Shown here one piece after another: positions 1 to 8,739 of a DNA stretch of 64,000 nucleotides. A program made the position numbers and the translations under genes. Positions within the stretch are counted from its first letter, which is position 1, and the number at the start of each line of letters is the position of its first letter. Origin of the DNA: Serratia proteamaculans (GTDB lineage Bacteria; Pseudomonadota; Gammaproteobacteria; Enterobacterales; Enterobacteriaceae); assembly GCF_013337185.1 (NCBI RefSeq), contig NZ_SWDE01000007.1:62001-126000 (forward strand), in the 5' to 3' direction. The notes beneath the pieces were generated by a model. That model saw only the letters and a list, made by a program, of their open reading frames with translations. It made no database searches and was not told where the DNA came from.

Positions 1-3000
1 CGTCTTCGATAATCAACTGGCCGGTGTGGGCAGCACCCGGGTCAGTGGGGCGCAGGCCACCATCACCGCGGATAATAGCGCCTACACCGGCGACTGGCAG
101 GTGACCGATACGGGCACGCTGGCGGTGGCGGATAGCGCGACCAGCAGTACCGATAACCTGGGCAGCGGTACGGTGGCTATTGCGGCGGGTGGCGTGGTGA
201 ATACCCTCACCACAGGGGCCTTCAGCTTCGATAATGCGCTGACCGGCAGCGGTACGTTGAATGCCTCCAATGCCAACCAGGCGTTCTCGTTTGGCAGCGG
301 CGTGGGAGCCAACTTTGCCGGTACAGTGGTGCTGACGGACAACACCTTTACGCTGGCCGATAACAACACCACGGCACTGACCGGAGCGACGCTTGAAGCA
401 GGCAATGGCAACGTGACCACCGTCGGTGATGGCGATCAGCATATCGGCGGGCTGACCATTAACGGCGGTACCCTGCAGTTTAATGCGTCGGCACCGGAAC
501 AGATCGTGGCAACCAGCCTGATCACGGCGGTGAAGGAAGATGTCAGCCATGCCGGTACGGTGCGTCTGAATCTGCCGATGCCGTTTACCCCAAGCCCGCC
601 GGATACGCCAAACACGGTCAATCTGCTGATGCAGGATGAGGCCAACGTCGGCGTTCAACTGGTTAAGGCGAGCTCGGTGAGCGGCAGCGGTGGTGCCATT
701 ACCCTGACCGACCAAAATCGCAAGGTCATTACGGCACCACGCCAGCTTGATATCAGCCAGAACGGCAACATCGTGGCGCGTGCGACCTACGACTACCGTC
801 TGACCTCAGGCCCGGCAATGGACGGTCTGTATGTGAACTACGGTCTGAAAGAGCTGGACCTGCAGGCAGGCCAGACCCTGACACTGGCCGAAGATAGCGG
901 GGCGAGCGGGGCGGCGGCGGATATGTCGGCCAAAGTTACCGGCAGTGGCAACCTGGCGATTGATGCCGGTACGGGGGCGTTGTCACTGTCTAACGCGCTC
1001 AGTGATTACACCGGTGAAACGAGTGTGAACTCGGGCACATTGCGCTCTGAATCGGACAACGCACTGGGGCAGACCAGCCAACTGAATCTGGCCGACACCA
1101 CAGGATTCGACCTCAATGGCAAGACGCAGACTCTGGGGGCGCTGAACGGCGCGGCGGGCTCGACGCTGAATATCAACGGTGGCACGCTGAACCTGAGCAA
1201 TGGCGGTACCTCGCTGGGTGCGCTGACTGGCGCAGGTCAGTTGAATGTCACGGGCGGTACGCTGGACGTGCAGGGCGCGAACAGCGGGCTGACCGCAGGC
1301 ACGGATATCGCTACCGGCGCGACGGTCAGCCTCAATAATGTTGATGGTCTGGGCAGCAGCGCGATCACCACCGACGGCACACTGACGTTAAACGGCACCA
1401 GCGGCACGCTGGATAACACCATCGCCGGAACCGGTGTGGTTGAGTTGAACAACGCCGCCGACGTGACTTTGGCCGGTAATAACGCGCTGTCCGGCAGTTG
1501 GAACCTGGCGGCAGGCACGCGCCTGACGGCGACGCAGGCCAGCAACCTGGGCACGGCGGCGATCAATAACAGCGGCACCTTTAATGTGGACACCACCACC
1601 GACTGGACGCTGGCCAATGCGCTCAACGGCGTGGGTGTGCTGACCAAAAACGGCAGCGGCACGCTGACTGTCGATCAGGCCAACAGCTACAGTGGTGGCA
1701 CCACCGTTTCGGGTGGCGTATTGCAACTGACGGATACCGACGGCGCAGGCAGCGGCACGGTCAATATCGCTGGTGGGGCGACGCTGGATCTGGCGCTGGC
1801 TTCGGCGAGCGTCTTCGATAATCAACTGGCAGGCGCGGGCAGCACCCGGGTCAGTGGGGCGCAGGCCACCATCACCGCGGATAATAGCGCCTACACCGGC
1901 GACTGGCAGGTGACCGATACGGGCACGCTGGCGGTGGCGGATAGCGCGACCAGCAGCACCGATAACCTGGGCAGCGGTACGGTGGCTATTGCGGCGGGTG
2001 GCGTGGTGAATACCCTCACCACAGGGGCCTTCAGCTTCGATAATGCGCTGACCGGCAGCGGTACGTTGAATGCCTCCAATGCCAACCAGGCGTTCTCGTT
2101 TGGTAGCGGCGTGGGAGCCAACTTTGCCGGTACAGTGGTGCTGACGGACAACACCTTCACGCTGGCCGATGACAACACCACGGCACTGACCGGAGCGACG
2201 CTTGAAGCGGGCAATGGCAACGTGACCACCGTCGGTGATGGCGATCAGCATATCGGGGGGCTGACCATTAACGGCGGCACCCTGCTGTTCAATGCGTCGG
2301 CACCGGAACAAAGCGTGGCAACCAGTCTGATCACGGCCAATACGCTGGATGTCAGCCACGCCGGTACGGTACGTATTAATCTTCCCAAGCCTTACGTTCC
2401 TGGCGGCAGGGATACCGACAACTCGGTCAATCTGCTGATGCAGGATGACGCCAACGTGAGTGTAAAACTGGTCGGCTCGAAGGTGACCAAAGGCAGCGGG
2501 GGGGCCATCAAACTGGTCGATCAGGACGGTAATGCCATTACCGAGGCACGACAGTCTGACATCAGCCAGAATGGCCAGATTGTGGCCCGTGGCACTTATG
2601 ATTACCGCCTGACCTCAGGTACGGCGGCGGATGGCCTGTATGTGAACTACGGCCTGACCGAGCTTGATCTGCAGGCGGATCAGACGCTGACATTGGCCCA
2701 AGATAGCGGGACGAGCGGGGCGGCGGCGGATATGTCGGCCAAAATTACCGGCAACGGCAGCCTGGCAATTGATGCCGGTACGGGGGTGGTGTCACTGTCT
2801 AACACCACTAACGACTACCGCGGTGAAACGAGTGTGAAAGCCGGTACGCTACGTTCCGAAGCCGACAATGCGCTGGGCCAGACCAGCAAACTGAATCTGG
2901 CGGCTTCAGGCGGGTTTGACCTGAACGGCAAGTTGCAGACTATTGGCGCCCTTAACGGCGCGGCGGGTTCGACGCTGAATATCAACGGTGGCACGCTGAA

Positions 3001-3195
3001 TGTGAGCAACGGCGGTACCTCGGCCGGATCGCTGACCGGCGCAGGCAAGCTGAAAGTCAATGGCGGCACGCTGGACGTGCAGGGCGCAAACACCGGGCTG
3101 ATGGCCGACACCAATATCGCCACCGGCGCGACGGTCAGCCTCAATGATGTCGAGGGTCTGGGCAGCAGCGCGATCACCACCGACGGCAAGCTGGT
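1..3195 (+). repeat. Two-copy 1,809-bp direct repeat inside autotransporter gene
   Basis: Copy 1 covers about 1-1386 and copy 2 about 1810-3195, at a constant offset of 1,809 bp (603 codons) with no net indel. The first ~510 bp of the two copies differ at only about a dozen bases by eye. Later parts are clearly homologous but diverged, for example NLPMPFTPSPPDTPN against NLPKPYVPGGRDTDN. The frame is kept throughout. The near-identity at the start suggests recent duplication or gene conversion, and more copies may lie upstream of the window. Confidence 0.9.
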
Positions 3196-4882
3196 ACTCG
3201 ATGATGCTGCCGGCACGATGAATAACAACATCAATGGCAAAGGTGAGGTGGTCAAACAGGGTGACAGCGAGACCGTACTGACGGGTAAAACCGACTGGAC
3301 GGGCAACACCTATATCGACGGCGGTGAACTGGTGCTCGATGGCAGCAAAGGTGGCGCACAACTGGTCAGTAATATCATTGCCAAAGACGATACAGCTTTG
3401 TCTCTGCGCAATGGCGCGAGCCTGACCGGCTGGATTGATCCAACGGATGTCAACATCGATGCAGCCAGCCGCTGGAACATGACGGCGGACTCGCTGGTCG
3501 ACGACGTTAACCTCGCCGGTACCCTCAACTATGTCGCGCCTGCTTCACCGATGACGGCCGGACGCACGCTCACGGCCAATAACTGGAACGGTCAGGGCGG
3601 GACGCTGGTACTGAACACCGTACTGGGTAATGACTCATCCGTTACCGACAAGCTTCTGGTCAACGGCAATACCAGCGGGAACACCTTTGTTAAGGTGAAT
3701 AATGTCGGGGGCGGCGGTGCGCAAACGGTAGAAGGTATCCGTGTGGTGGAAGTCAAAGGCCAGTCCGATGGGACCTTCACCAAATCGGGCCGTATTGTTG
3801 CCGGAGTCTATGACTACAGCCTGACGAAGAAAGGCGCTGACTGGTTCCTGACCAGCCTGGATACCACCGTACCGGCAGAAGATCCGCAGAAAAAAGCCAA
3901 CATTCGTCCGGAATCGGCGAGCTATACCGCCAACCTGGCTGCGGCGAACAGCATGTTTATCACCCGACTGCACGACCGCCTGGGTGAAACGCAGTACACC
4001 GATGCGCTGACCGGCGAGCAGAAGGTCACCAGCATGTGGTTGCGTCAGGTCGGTGGGCATAACGGCTGGACTGACTCCAGTGGTCAGCTTGATACCCAAA
4101 GTAACCGTTACGTCACGCAACTGGGCGGAGATATTGCCCAGTGGAGCCCGGATGGCCTGCAGCGCTGGCATCTCGGTGTGATGGCCGGTTACGGCAATAA
4201 CAGCAGCAATACCGATTCGAACAGCACCGGATACCATTCAAAAGGTTCTGTCGACGGCTACAGTGCGGGGCTTTACGCGACCTGGTATCAGAATAATGAG
4301 AGCAAACAAGGTGCTTATCTGGACAGTTGGGCGCAGTACAGCTGGTTTAACAACTCGGTGGACGGTCAGGATATTCAGGGTGAGTCCTACAAATCGAGTG
4401 GGATAACCGCGTCGCTTGAGATGGGTTACACGCACAAACTCGGCGAGTTTGCCGGTAGCCAGGGTTCACTGAATGAATGGTTTATTCAGCCTCAGGCGCA
4501 GGCTATCTGGATGGGCGTGCGGGCCGATGACCACCGCGAAAGCAATGGTACCCGTGTCAGTGGTGAGGGTGACGGCAATCTCCAGACTCGTCTGGGTGTG
4601 CGTACTTACCTGAAAGGACACAGCAAAGTCGATGACGGTAAAGACAGAACCTTCCAGCCTTTTGTTGAAGTGAACTGGATCCACAATACGCAAAGTTTCG
4701 GTACCCGAATGGACGGCATGAGTGAGTATCAGTCTGGTACCCGCAATATCGGGGAAGTGAAAACCGGTGTTGAAGGCCAGATCAGCCCACGTCTTAACCT
4801 GTGGGGAGACGTTGGGGTTCAGGTCGGGGACAAAGGGTATAGCGATGCTTCCGCAATGGTCGGAGTGAAATACAACTTCTGA
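1..4882 (+). CDS. Autotransporter (type Va) with duplicated passenger, 5' end outside window
   Basis: The reading frame is already open at base 2, so this is the 3' part of a larger gene; the GTG at 26 is internal. About 1,626 residues are visible. The passenger is rich in Gly, Thr, Asn and Asp and carries autotransporter-associated beta-strand repeats such as LTKNGSGTLTVDQANSYSGG, which predict a beta-helix. The last ~270 residues (from about 4030) look like an autotransporter beta-barrel and end in the typical aromatic terminus YNF. Passenger segments repeat with a period of 1,809 bp (see repeat entry). The protein is expected to be exported by Sec and to insert its barrel in the outer membrane through BAM. 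Its role is probably adhesion or biofilm formation, by family analogy only. A Skp-like lipoprotein gene follows 105 bp downstream. Confidence 0.9.
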   Translation, partial: VFDNQLAGVGSTRVSGAQATITADNSAYTGDWQVTDTGTLAVADSATSSTDNLGSGTVAIAAGGVVNTLTTGAFSFDNALTGSGTLNASNANQAFSFGSGVGANFAGTVVLTDNTFTLADNNTTALTGATLEAGNGNVTTVGDGDQHIGGLTINGGTLQFNASAPEQIVATSLITAVKEDVSHAGTVRLNLPMPFTPSPPDTPNTVNLLMQDEANVGVQLVKASSVSGSGGAITLTDQNRKVITAPRQLDISQNGNIVARATYDYRLTSGPAMDGLYVNYGLKELDLQAGQTLTLAEDSGASGAAADMSAKVTGSGNLAIDAGTGALSLSNALSDYTGETSVNSGTLRSESDNALGQTSQLNLADTTGFDLNGKTQTLGALNGAAGSTLNINGGTLNLSNGGTSLGALTGAGQLNVTGGTLDVQGANSGLTAGTDIATGATVSLNNVDGLGSSAITTDGTLTLNGTSGTLDNTIAGTGVVELNNAADVTLAGNNALSGSWNLAAGTRLTATQASNLGTAAINNSGTFNVDTTTDWTLANALNGVGVLTKNGSGTLTVDQANSYSGGTTVSGGVLQLTDTDGAGSGTVNIAGGATLDLALASASVFDNQLAGAGSTRVSGAQATITADNSAYTGDWQVTDTGTLAVADSATSSTDNLGSGTVAIAAGGVVNTLTTGAFSFDNALTGSGTLNASNANQAFSFGSGVGANFAGTVVLTDNTFTLADDNTTALTGATLEAGNGNVTTVGDGDQHIGGLTINGGTLLFNASAPEQSVATSLITANTLDVSHAGTVRINLPKPYVPGGRDTDNSVNLLMQDDANVSVKLVGSKVTKGSGGAIKLVDQDGNAITEARQSDISQNGQIVARGTYDYRLTSGTAADGLYVNYGLTELDLQADQTLTLAQDSGTSGAAADMSAKITGNGSLAIDAGTGVVSLSNTTNDYRGETSVKAGTLRSEADNALGQTSKLNLAASGGFDLNGKLQTIGALNGAAGSTLNINGGTLNVSNGGTSAGSLTGAGKLKVNGGTLDVQGANTGLMADTNIATGATVSLNDVEGLGSSAITTDGKLVLDDAAGTMNNNINGKGEVVKQGDSETVLTGKTDWTGNTYIDGGELVLDGSKGGAQLVSNIIAKDDTALSLRNGASLTGWIDPTDVNIDAASRWNMTADSLVDDVNLAGTLNYVAPASPMTAGRTLTANNWNGQGGTLVLNTVLGNDSSVTDKLLVNGNTSGNTFVKVNNVGGGGAQTVEGIRVVEVKGQSDGTFTKSGRIVAGVYDYSLTKKGADWFLTSLDTTVPAEDPQKKANIRPESASYTANLAAANSMFITRLHDRLGETQYTDALTGEQKVTSMWLRQVGGHNGWTDSSGQLDTQSNRYVTQLGGDIAQWSPDGLQRWHLGVMAGYGNNSSNTDSNSTGYHSKGSVDGYSAGLYATWYQNNESKQGAYLDSWAQYSWFNNSVDGQDIQGESYKSSGITASLEMGYTHKLGEFAGSQGSLNEWFIQPQAQAIWMGVRADDHRESNGTRVSGEGDGNLQTRLGVRTYLKGHSKVDDGKDRTFQPFVEVNWIHNTQSFGTRMDGMSEYQSGTRNIGEVKTGVEGQISPRLNLWGDVGVQVGDKGYSDASAMVGVKYNF

Positions 4883-4898
4883 CAGGTATTCACACACT

Positions 4899-4940
4899 AA
4901 GCAATCAGTCACGTCAGGGCGGCTGATTGCTTATTTTTTT
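4899..4940 (+). terminator. Rho-independent terminator after autotransporter
   Basis: A stem AAGCAATCAG / CTGATTGCTT encloses a 14-nt loop and is followed by ATTTTTTT, 17 bases after the autotransporter stop codon. It separates the autotransporter transcript from the lipoprotein gene at 4988. Confidence 0.85.
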
Positions 4941-4987
4941 GTATTTAATTTCACATTCTGTGAAGAGAAATTATTGAGGTTAAGGTT

Positions 4988-5557
4988 ATGAAAAGAACGA
5001 ATGGCTCACAGGTTAAAAAACTCTTACTTCTGGGCGTAGTGGCGGCCCTCTTGAGCGGATGCGATCAGATGGCTTTGACTTCCCCCAAAATGGCCTACGT
5101 TGACGTAGCCAAAACATTGAGTGACTCGCCAGTGGGGAAACAGGAGTTTGAGCATAACCAACAGGTCAGGAATGTTTTAATCCAGGCTAATAATGAAGCT
5201 CAGGCCAAATATAAAACGATGCCGGAGGCCCAACAGCAGCAGAGTCGTGCTGCCGATAGTTTGGCGCTGAATCAACTATGGCAGGGTGAACAGAACAATG
5301 CCCGTGAGCAGAGTATCAAGGCGATCACTGCGGTAATCGAAGATTATCGGGTGAATCACAAATTGGATATGGTGATGGATAAGGCGACCGTTCTTGCTGC
5401 AGATAAAAAAGATGACATCACCAATGAGATTATTGTCCTGCTTAAAGACACACAGGTGAAATATGGTGAGTTGCCTAAAGTGACGATAAAAGACTCATCA
5501 CCCAAAACGAGTACAGATATTGGCGCGCCGGGTAGCAAACTCGATAGCGGGAAATGA
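4988..5557 (+). CDS. OmpH/Skp-like lipoprotein
   Basis: The 189-aa product starts with a lipoprotein signal; the lipobox LLSGC places the lipidated cysteine at residue 25. The mature part begins like Skp/OmpH chaperones (MAYVDVAKTLSDSPVGKQEF, compare Skp 'VDxxxVxxxxPxGK'). It continues with a Gln/Ala-rich helical stretch and a Lys/Ser/Thr-rich tail. Residue +2 after the cysteine is Asp, the classical Lol-avoidance signal in enterobacteria, so retention in the inner membrane facing the periplasm is expected. A terminator separates it from the autotransporter gene, so it probably has its own promoter. A role as a dedicated periplasmic holdase for the neighbouring autotransporter is inference. 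Confidence 0.75.
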   Translation: MKRTNGSQVKKLLLLGVVAALLSGCDQMALTSPKMAYVDVAKTLSDSPVGKQEFEHNQQVRNVLIQANNEAQAKYKTMPEAQQQQSRAADSLALNQLWQGEQNNAREQSIKAITAVIEDYRVNHKLDMVMDKATVLAADKKDDITNEIIVLLKDTQVKYGELPKVTIKDSSPKTSTDIGAPGSKLDSGK

Positions 5558-5564
5558 TTGTTAA

Positions 5565-5699
5565 GTCATAGACGACGATCATCGGGCTGCGCTGGCGGTG
5601 CAGATCCTGCTGAATGCGGTGCAAGGCACTATCTATCAACGCCCGGCCATTGATTTTCCTGCTGCTTGGCTCCATGTTAGATATTCATACGCATTTTAA
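5565..5699 (+). pseudogene. C-terminal remnant of a LacI-type regulator
   Basis: No intact gene lies between 5558 and 5744. One frame stays open from 5565 to the TAA at 5697 without a start codon. It encodes RAALAVQILLNAVQG, then PAIDFPAAWLHVRYS. This matches the usual end of LacI/GalR regulators, an 'AVxxLLxxIxG' helix followed by 'LPTxLVVRxS'. The rest of the gene is missing, as if replaced when the autotransporter/lipoprotein block arrived. The assignment rests on a short stretch and could be coincidence. Confidence 0.4.
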
Positions 5700-5704
5700 G
5701 GCCT

Positions 5705-5720
5705 GCCCGCTGCGGCGGGC
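5705..5720. terminator. GC hairpin upstream of prlC
   Basis: The arms GCCCGC / GCGGGC surround a 4-nt loop just after the LacI-like remnant. There is no U-run, so termination is uncertain; it may be the old terminator of the remnant gene or lie in the prlC leader. Confidence 0.4.
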
Positions 5721-5744
5721 CCCAACGCTAATCAGGACTGCCCT

Positions 5745-7787
5745 ATGACAAATCCGTTGCTGACCCCGTTTTCCCTGCCACCGTTTTCCGCCATTCGCCC
5801 AGAAGATATCGTGCCTGCGGTGCAATCCGCGTTGGCCGATTGCCGCGCTGCGGTAGAGCGCGTTGTCGCGCAGCCGGGGCCGTTTACCTGGGATAACCTG
5901 TGTCAGCCGCTGGCGGAGTCTGACGATCGCCTGTCTCGCATCTGGTCGCCGGTGGGGCATTTGAACTCGGTAAAAAACAGCCCGGAGCTGCGGGCTGCCT
6001 ATGAGCAGGCGCTGCCGTTGCTGTCTGAATACGGTACCTGGGTAGGGCAACACGAAGGCTTGTACCAGGCTTACCGCAGCCTGAAAGAAGGGGCCGGGTT
6101 CGAAAAGCTGACCGCGCCACAGCGCAAGTCGGTAGAAAATGCGCTGCGTGATTTTGAGCTGTCAGGCATCGGCCTGTCGCCGGAAAAACAGCGTCGCTAC
6201 GGCGAAATCGTCGCACGTCTGTCCGAGCTGGGTTCTACCTACAGCAACAACGTGCTCGATGCCACCATGGGCTGGAGCAAGTTGATCACCGATCAAGCCG
6301 AGCTGAGCGGCCTGCCGGAAAGCGCGCTGGCCCAGGCTCAGGCGATGGCACAGGCCAAAGAGCAGGACGGCTGGCTACTGACGCTGGATATGCCGAGCTA
6401 TTTGCCGGTACTGACCTACGGCGACAACCGCGCCCTGCGTGAAGAGATGTATCGCGCCTTCGCTACCCGCGCCTCCGATCAGGGGCCGAATGCCGGTAAG
6501 TGGGACAACAGCGACGTGATGGCAGAAACGCTGGCGTTGCGCCACGAATTGGCCCAACTGCTGGGCTTTGACAGCTACGCCGACAAATCGCTGGCGACCA
6601 AAATGGCGGAAAACCCGGAGCAGGTGCTCGGTTTCCTCAGCGATCTGGCCAAGCGTGCCCGTCCGCAGGCCGAGCAGGAGCTGGCACAGCTGCGCGCCTT
6701 CGCCAAACAGCATTACGGTGTGGATGAGCTGGAAGCCTGGGACATCACCTATTACGGCGAAAAACAAAAGCAACACCTGTTCTCAATCAGCGACGAGCAA
6801 CTGCGCCCGTACTTCCCGGAACAGCGGGTGGTGGAAGGCTTGTTCGAAGTGGTCAAACGCATTTATGGCATCACCGCCAAAGAGCGCAAGGATGTTGATA
6901 CCTGGCATCCAGAGGTGCGCTTCTTTGACCTGTTCGACGCCAACGGCGAACTGCGCGGCAGCTTCTACCTTGACCTGTATGCGCGTGAAAACAAGCGCGG
7001 CGGGGCATGGATGGACGACTGCGTCGGCAGCCTGCGCAAGGCCAACGGCGAGCTGCAAAAGCCGGTCGCTTACCTGACCTGTAACTTCAACCGTCCGCTG
7101 GGCGACAAACCGGCGCTGTTCACCCATAACGAAGTGACCACGCTGTTCCACGAGTTCGGCCACGGTCTGCACCATATGCTGACCCAGATCGACACCGCCG
7201 GCGTTTCCGGCATCAGCGGTGTGCCATGGGATGCGGTCGAACTGCCAAGCCAGTTTATGGAAAACTGGTGCTGGGAGCCGGAAGCACTGGCGTTTATCTC
7301 CGGCCACTATCAAAGCGGCGAGCCGTTGCCGAAAGAGATGCTCGACAAGCTGCTGGCCGCCAAAAACTACCAGGCGGCGCTGTTTATTCTGCGTCAGTTG
7401 GAATTCGGTCTGTTCGACTTCCGCATGCACGCCGAATACAGCCCGGAAAAAGGCGCGCAGATCCTGCCAACCTTGGCGGAAGTGAAGAAAATGGTGGCGG
7501 TGGTACCTTCACCAAGCTGGGGCCGTTTCCCACATGCTTTCAGCCATATCTTCGCTGGTGGTTACGCGGCGGGCTACTACAGCTACCTGTGGGCGGAAGT
7601 GCTGTCGGCCGATGCCTATTCGCGCTTTGAGGAAGAGGGGATTTTCAACGCTGAAACCGGTAAATCCTTCCTCGACAACATCCTGTCGCGCGGCGGTTCG
7701 GAAGAGCCGATGGAACTGTTCAAACGCTTCCGTGGCCGTGAGCCGCAGCTGGATGCTATGCTGCGCCATTACGGCATTAAAGGATAA
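5745..7787 (+). CDS. prlC: Oligopeptidase A
   Basis: A 680-aa M3-family zinc metallopeptidase, the same length as E. coli PrlC/OpdA. It degrades cytoplasmic oligopeptides, including cleaved signal peptides. The zinc motif HEFGH is at residues 469-473 (DNA 7149-7163), followed by LHHML, and the downstream zinc-ligand region is also intact. The start ATG is preceded by CAGGACTGCCCT, a modest ribosome-binding site. The gene is followed after 8 bp by rsmJ, an arrangement conserved in enterobacteria, so the two are likely co-transcribed. In E. coli this gene belongs to the heat-shock regulon; no sigma-32 promoter was verified here. Confidence 0.97.
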   Translation: MTNPLLTPFSLPPFSAIRPEDIVPAVQSALADCRAAVERVVAQPGPFTWDNLCQPLAESDDRLSRIWSPVGHLNSVKNSPELRAAYEQALPLLSEYGTWVGQHEGLYQAYRSLKEGAGFEKLTAPQRKSVENALRDFELSGIGLSPEKQRRYGEIVARLSELGSTYSNNVLDATMGWSKLITDQAELSGLPESALAQAQAMAQAKEQDGWLLTLDMPSYLPVLTYGDNRALREEMYRAFATRASDQGPNAGKWDNSDVMAETLALRHELAQLLGFDSYADKSLATKMAENPEQVLGFLSDLAKRARPQAEQELAQLRAFAKQHYGVDELEAWDITYYGEKQKQHLFSISDEQLRPYFPEQRVVEGLFEVVKRIYGITAKERKDVDTWHPEVRFFDLFDANGELRGSFYLDLYARENKRGGAWMDDCVGSLRKANGELQKPVAYLTCNFNRPLGDKPALFTHNEVTTLFHEFGHGLHHMLTQIDTAGVSGISGVPWDAVELPSQFMENWCWEPEALAFISGHYQSGEPLPKEMLDKLLAAKNYQAALFILRQLEFGLFDFRMHAEYSPEKGAQILPTLAEVKKMVAVVPSPSWGRFPHAFSHIFAGGYAAGYYSYLWAEVLSADAYSRFEEEGIFNAETGKSFLDNILSRGGSEEPMELFKRFRGREPQLDAMLRHYGIKG

Positions 7788-7795
7788 CCCCACCG

Positions 7796-8548
7796 GTGAG
7801 CGTGTGTTTATTGTGTGAAGAAGGCGCCGACCCCGGCGCCTTGTCTATTCTGGCGCAGCGCTGGCAGTTAACTTCGGACGACGAGGCGCTGATGGCGCTG
7901 GTGTTGACGCCCGAACGGCTGGAGCTGCGCAAGCGTGACGAACCCAAACTCGGGGCGATCTACGTCGATTTCGTCTCCGGCACTATGGCCCATCGGCGCA
8001 AATTTGGCGGCGGGCGCGGTGAAGCGGTGGCGAAGGCAGTCGGCATCAAGGGCAGTTACCGGCCTGACGTGGTGGATGCCACTGCCGGTCTGGGGCGCGA
8101 TGCCTTTGTACTGGCGTCTCTGGGCTGCCGGGTGCGGATGCTGGAGCGGAATCCGGTGGTGGCGGCATTGCTGGATGACGGCCTGCAGCGCGGCTATCAG
8201 GACGCAGAGATCGGCCCATGGTTGCGCGAACGCATGACGCTGTTGCATGCCTCCAGCCTGACGGCGTTGGGTGATATTGATCCCCGGCCGGAGGTGGTGT
8301 ATCTCGATCCGATGTACCCGCACAAGCAGAAAAGTGCGCTGGTGAAAAAGGAGATGCGGGTGTTCCAGTCGCTGGTGGGCAGCGACGATGACGCCGATGG
8401 CCTGCTGGAACCGGCACGCCGCCTGGCAACCAAGCGCGTGGTGGTGAAACGCCCGGATTATGCCCCGCCGTTGGCTAACGTACAGGCACATGCGGCGTCG
8501 ACAACAAAAAGTCACCGTTTCGATATCTACATGCCCTATCCCCGTTAA
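7796..8548 (+). CDS. rsmJ: 16S rRNA (guanine1516-N2)-methyltransferase
   Basis: A 250-aa SAM-dependent methyltransferase acting on G1516 of 16S rRNA. The SAM-binding motif [17 protein letters not shown] lies near residues 92-112, with the acidic LERNP motif after it. The catalytic-type LDPMYP motif is near residue 168. Length and motifs match E. coli RsmJ (YhiQ). The start is GTG at 7796, eight bases after the prlC stop. In E. coli the next genes beyond are dtpB and uspA; here other genes intervene. Confidence 0.95.
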   Translation: MSVCLLCEEGADPGALSILAQRWQLTSDDEALMALVLTPERLELRKRDEPKLGAIYVDFVSGTMAHRRKFGGGRGEAVAKAVGIKGSYRPDVVDATAGLGRDAFVLASLGCRVRMLERNPVVAALLDDGLQRGYQDAEIGPWLRERMTLLHASSLTALGDIDPRPEVVYLDPMYPHKQKSALVKKEMRVFQSLVGSDDDADGLLEPARRLATKRVVVKRPDYAPPLANVQAHAASTTKSHRFDIYMPYPR

Positions 8549-8551
8549 TTC

Positions 8552-8576
8552 GGGCGCGGCATGCAGCGCCCCTACA
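8552..8576. repeat. GCATGC-centred palindromic repeat, copy 1
   Basis: The arms GGGCGC / GCGCCC flank a GGCATGCA loop and are followed by CCTAC. It resembles the palindromes at 10668-10687 and 52058-52083, suggesting a dispersed intergenic REP-like family. Confidence 0.5.
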
Positions 8577-8624
8577 AGCGGCCTTGATACAACGCCAATT
8601 ATTTAGGGCATAGAGGGTTAAATA

Positions 8625-8664
8625 GGGAGGTATTCATTGATCCACCTCCCAATTTTATTTTTTA
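8625..8664 (+). terminator. rsmJ terminator
   Basis: The stem GGGAGGT / ACCTCCC (8625-8631 and 8644-8650) is followed by AATTTTATTTTTT. It ends the prlC-rsmJ transcript. Confidence 0.85.
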
Positions 8665-8739
8665 CCTTGCAAAGATACTGGCAAGCTTGTGTTCCAGATC
8701 GCATGATTCCTTTTCGTTTCCCTTCCTATAATTAAATAA

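Noticed and set aside
1388-2359. Long open frames on the minus strand opposite the autotransporter (also 82-420, 1237-1662, 2815-3309)
   Set aside because: They are produced by the GC-rich repetitive coding sequence; the duplicated regions give duplicated shadows, with low-complexity products and no ribosome-binding sites.
1-3195. Repeats as a CRISPR or VNTR array
   Set aside because: The repeat is a 1.8-kb in-frame protein duplication without spacers.
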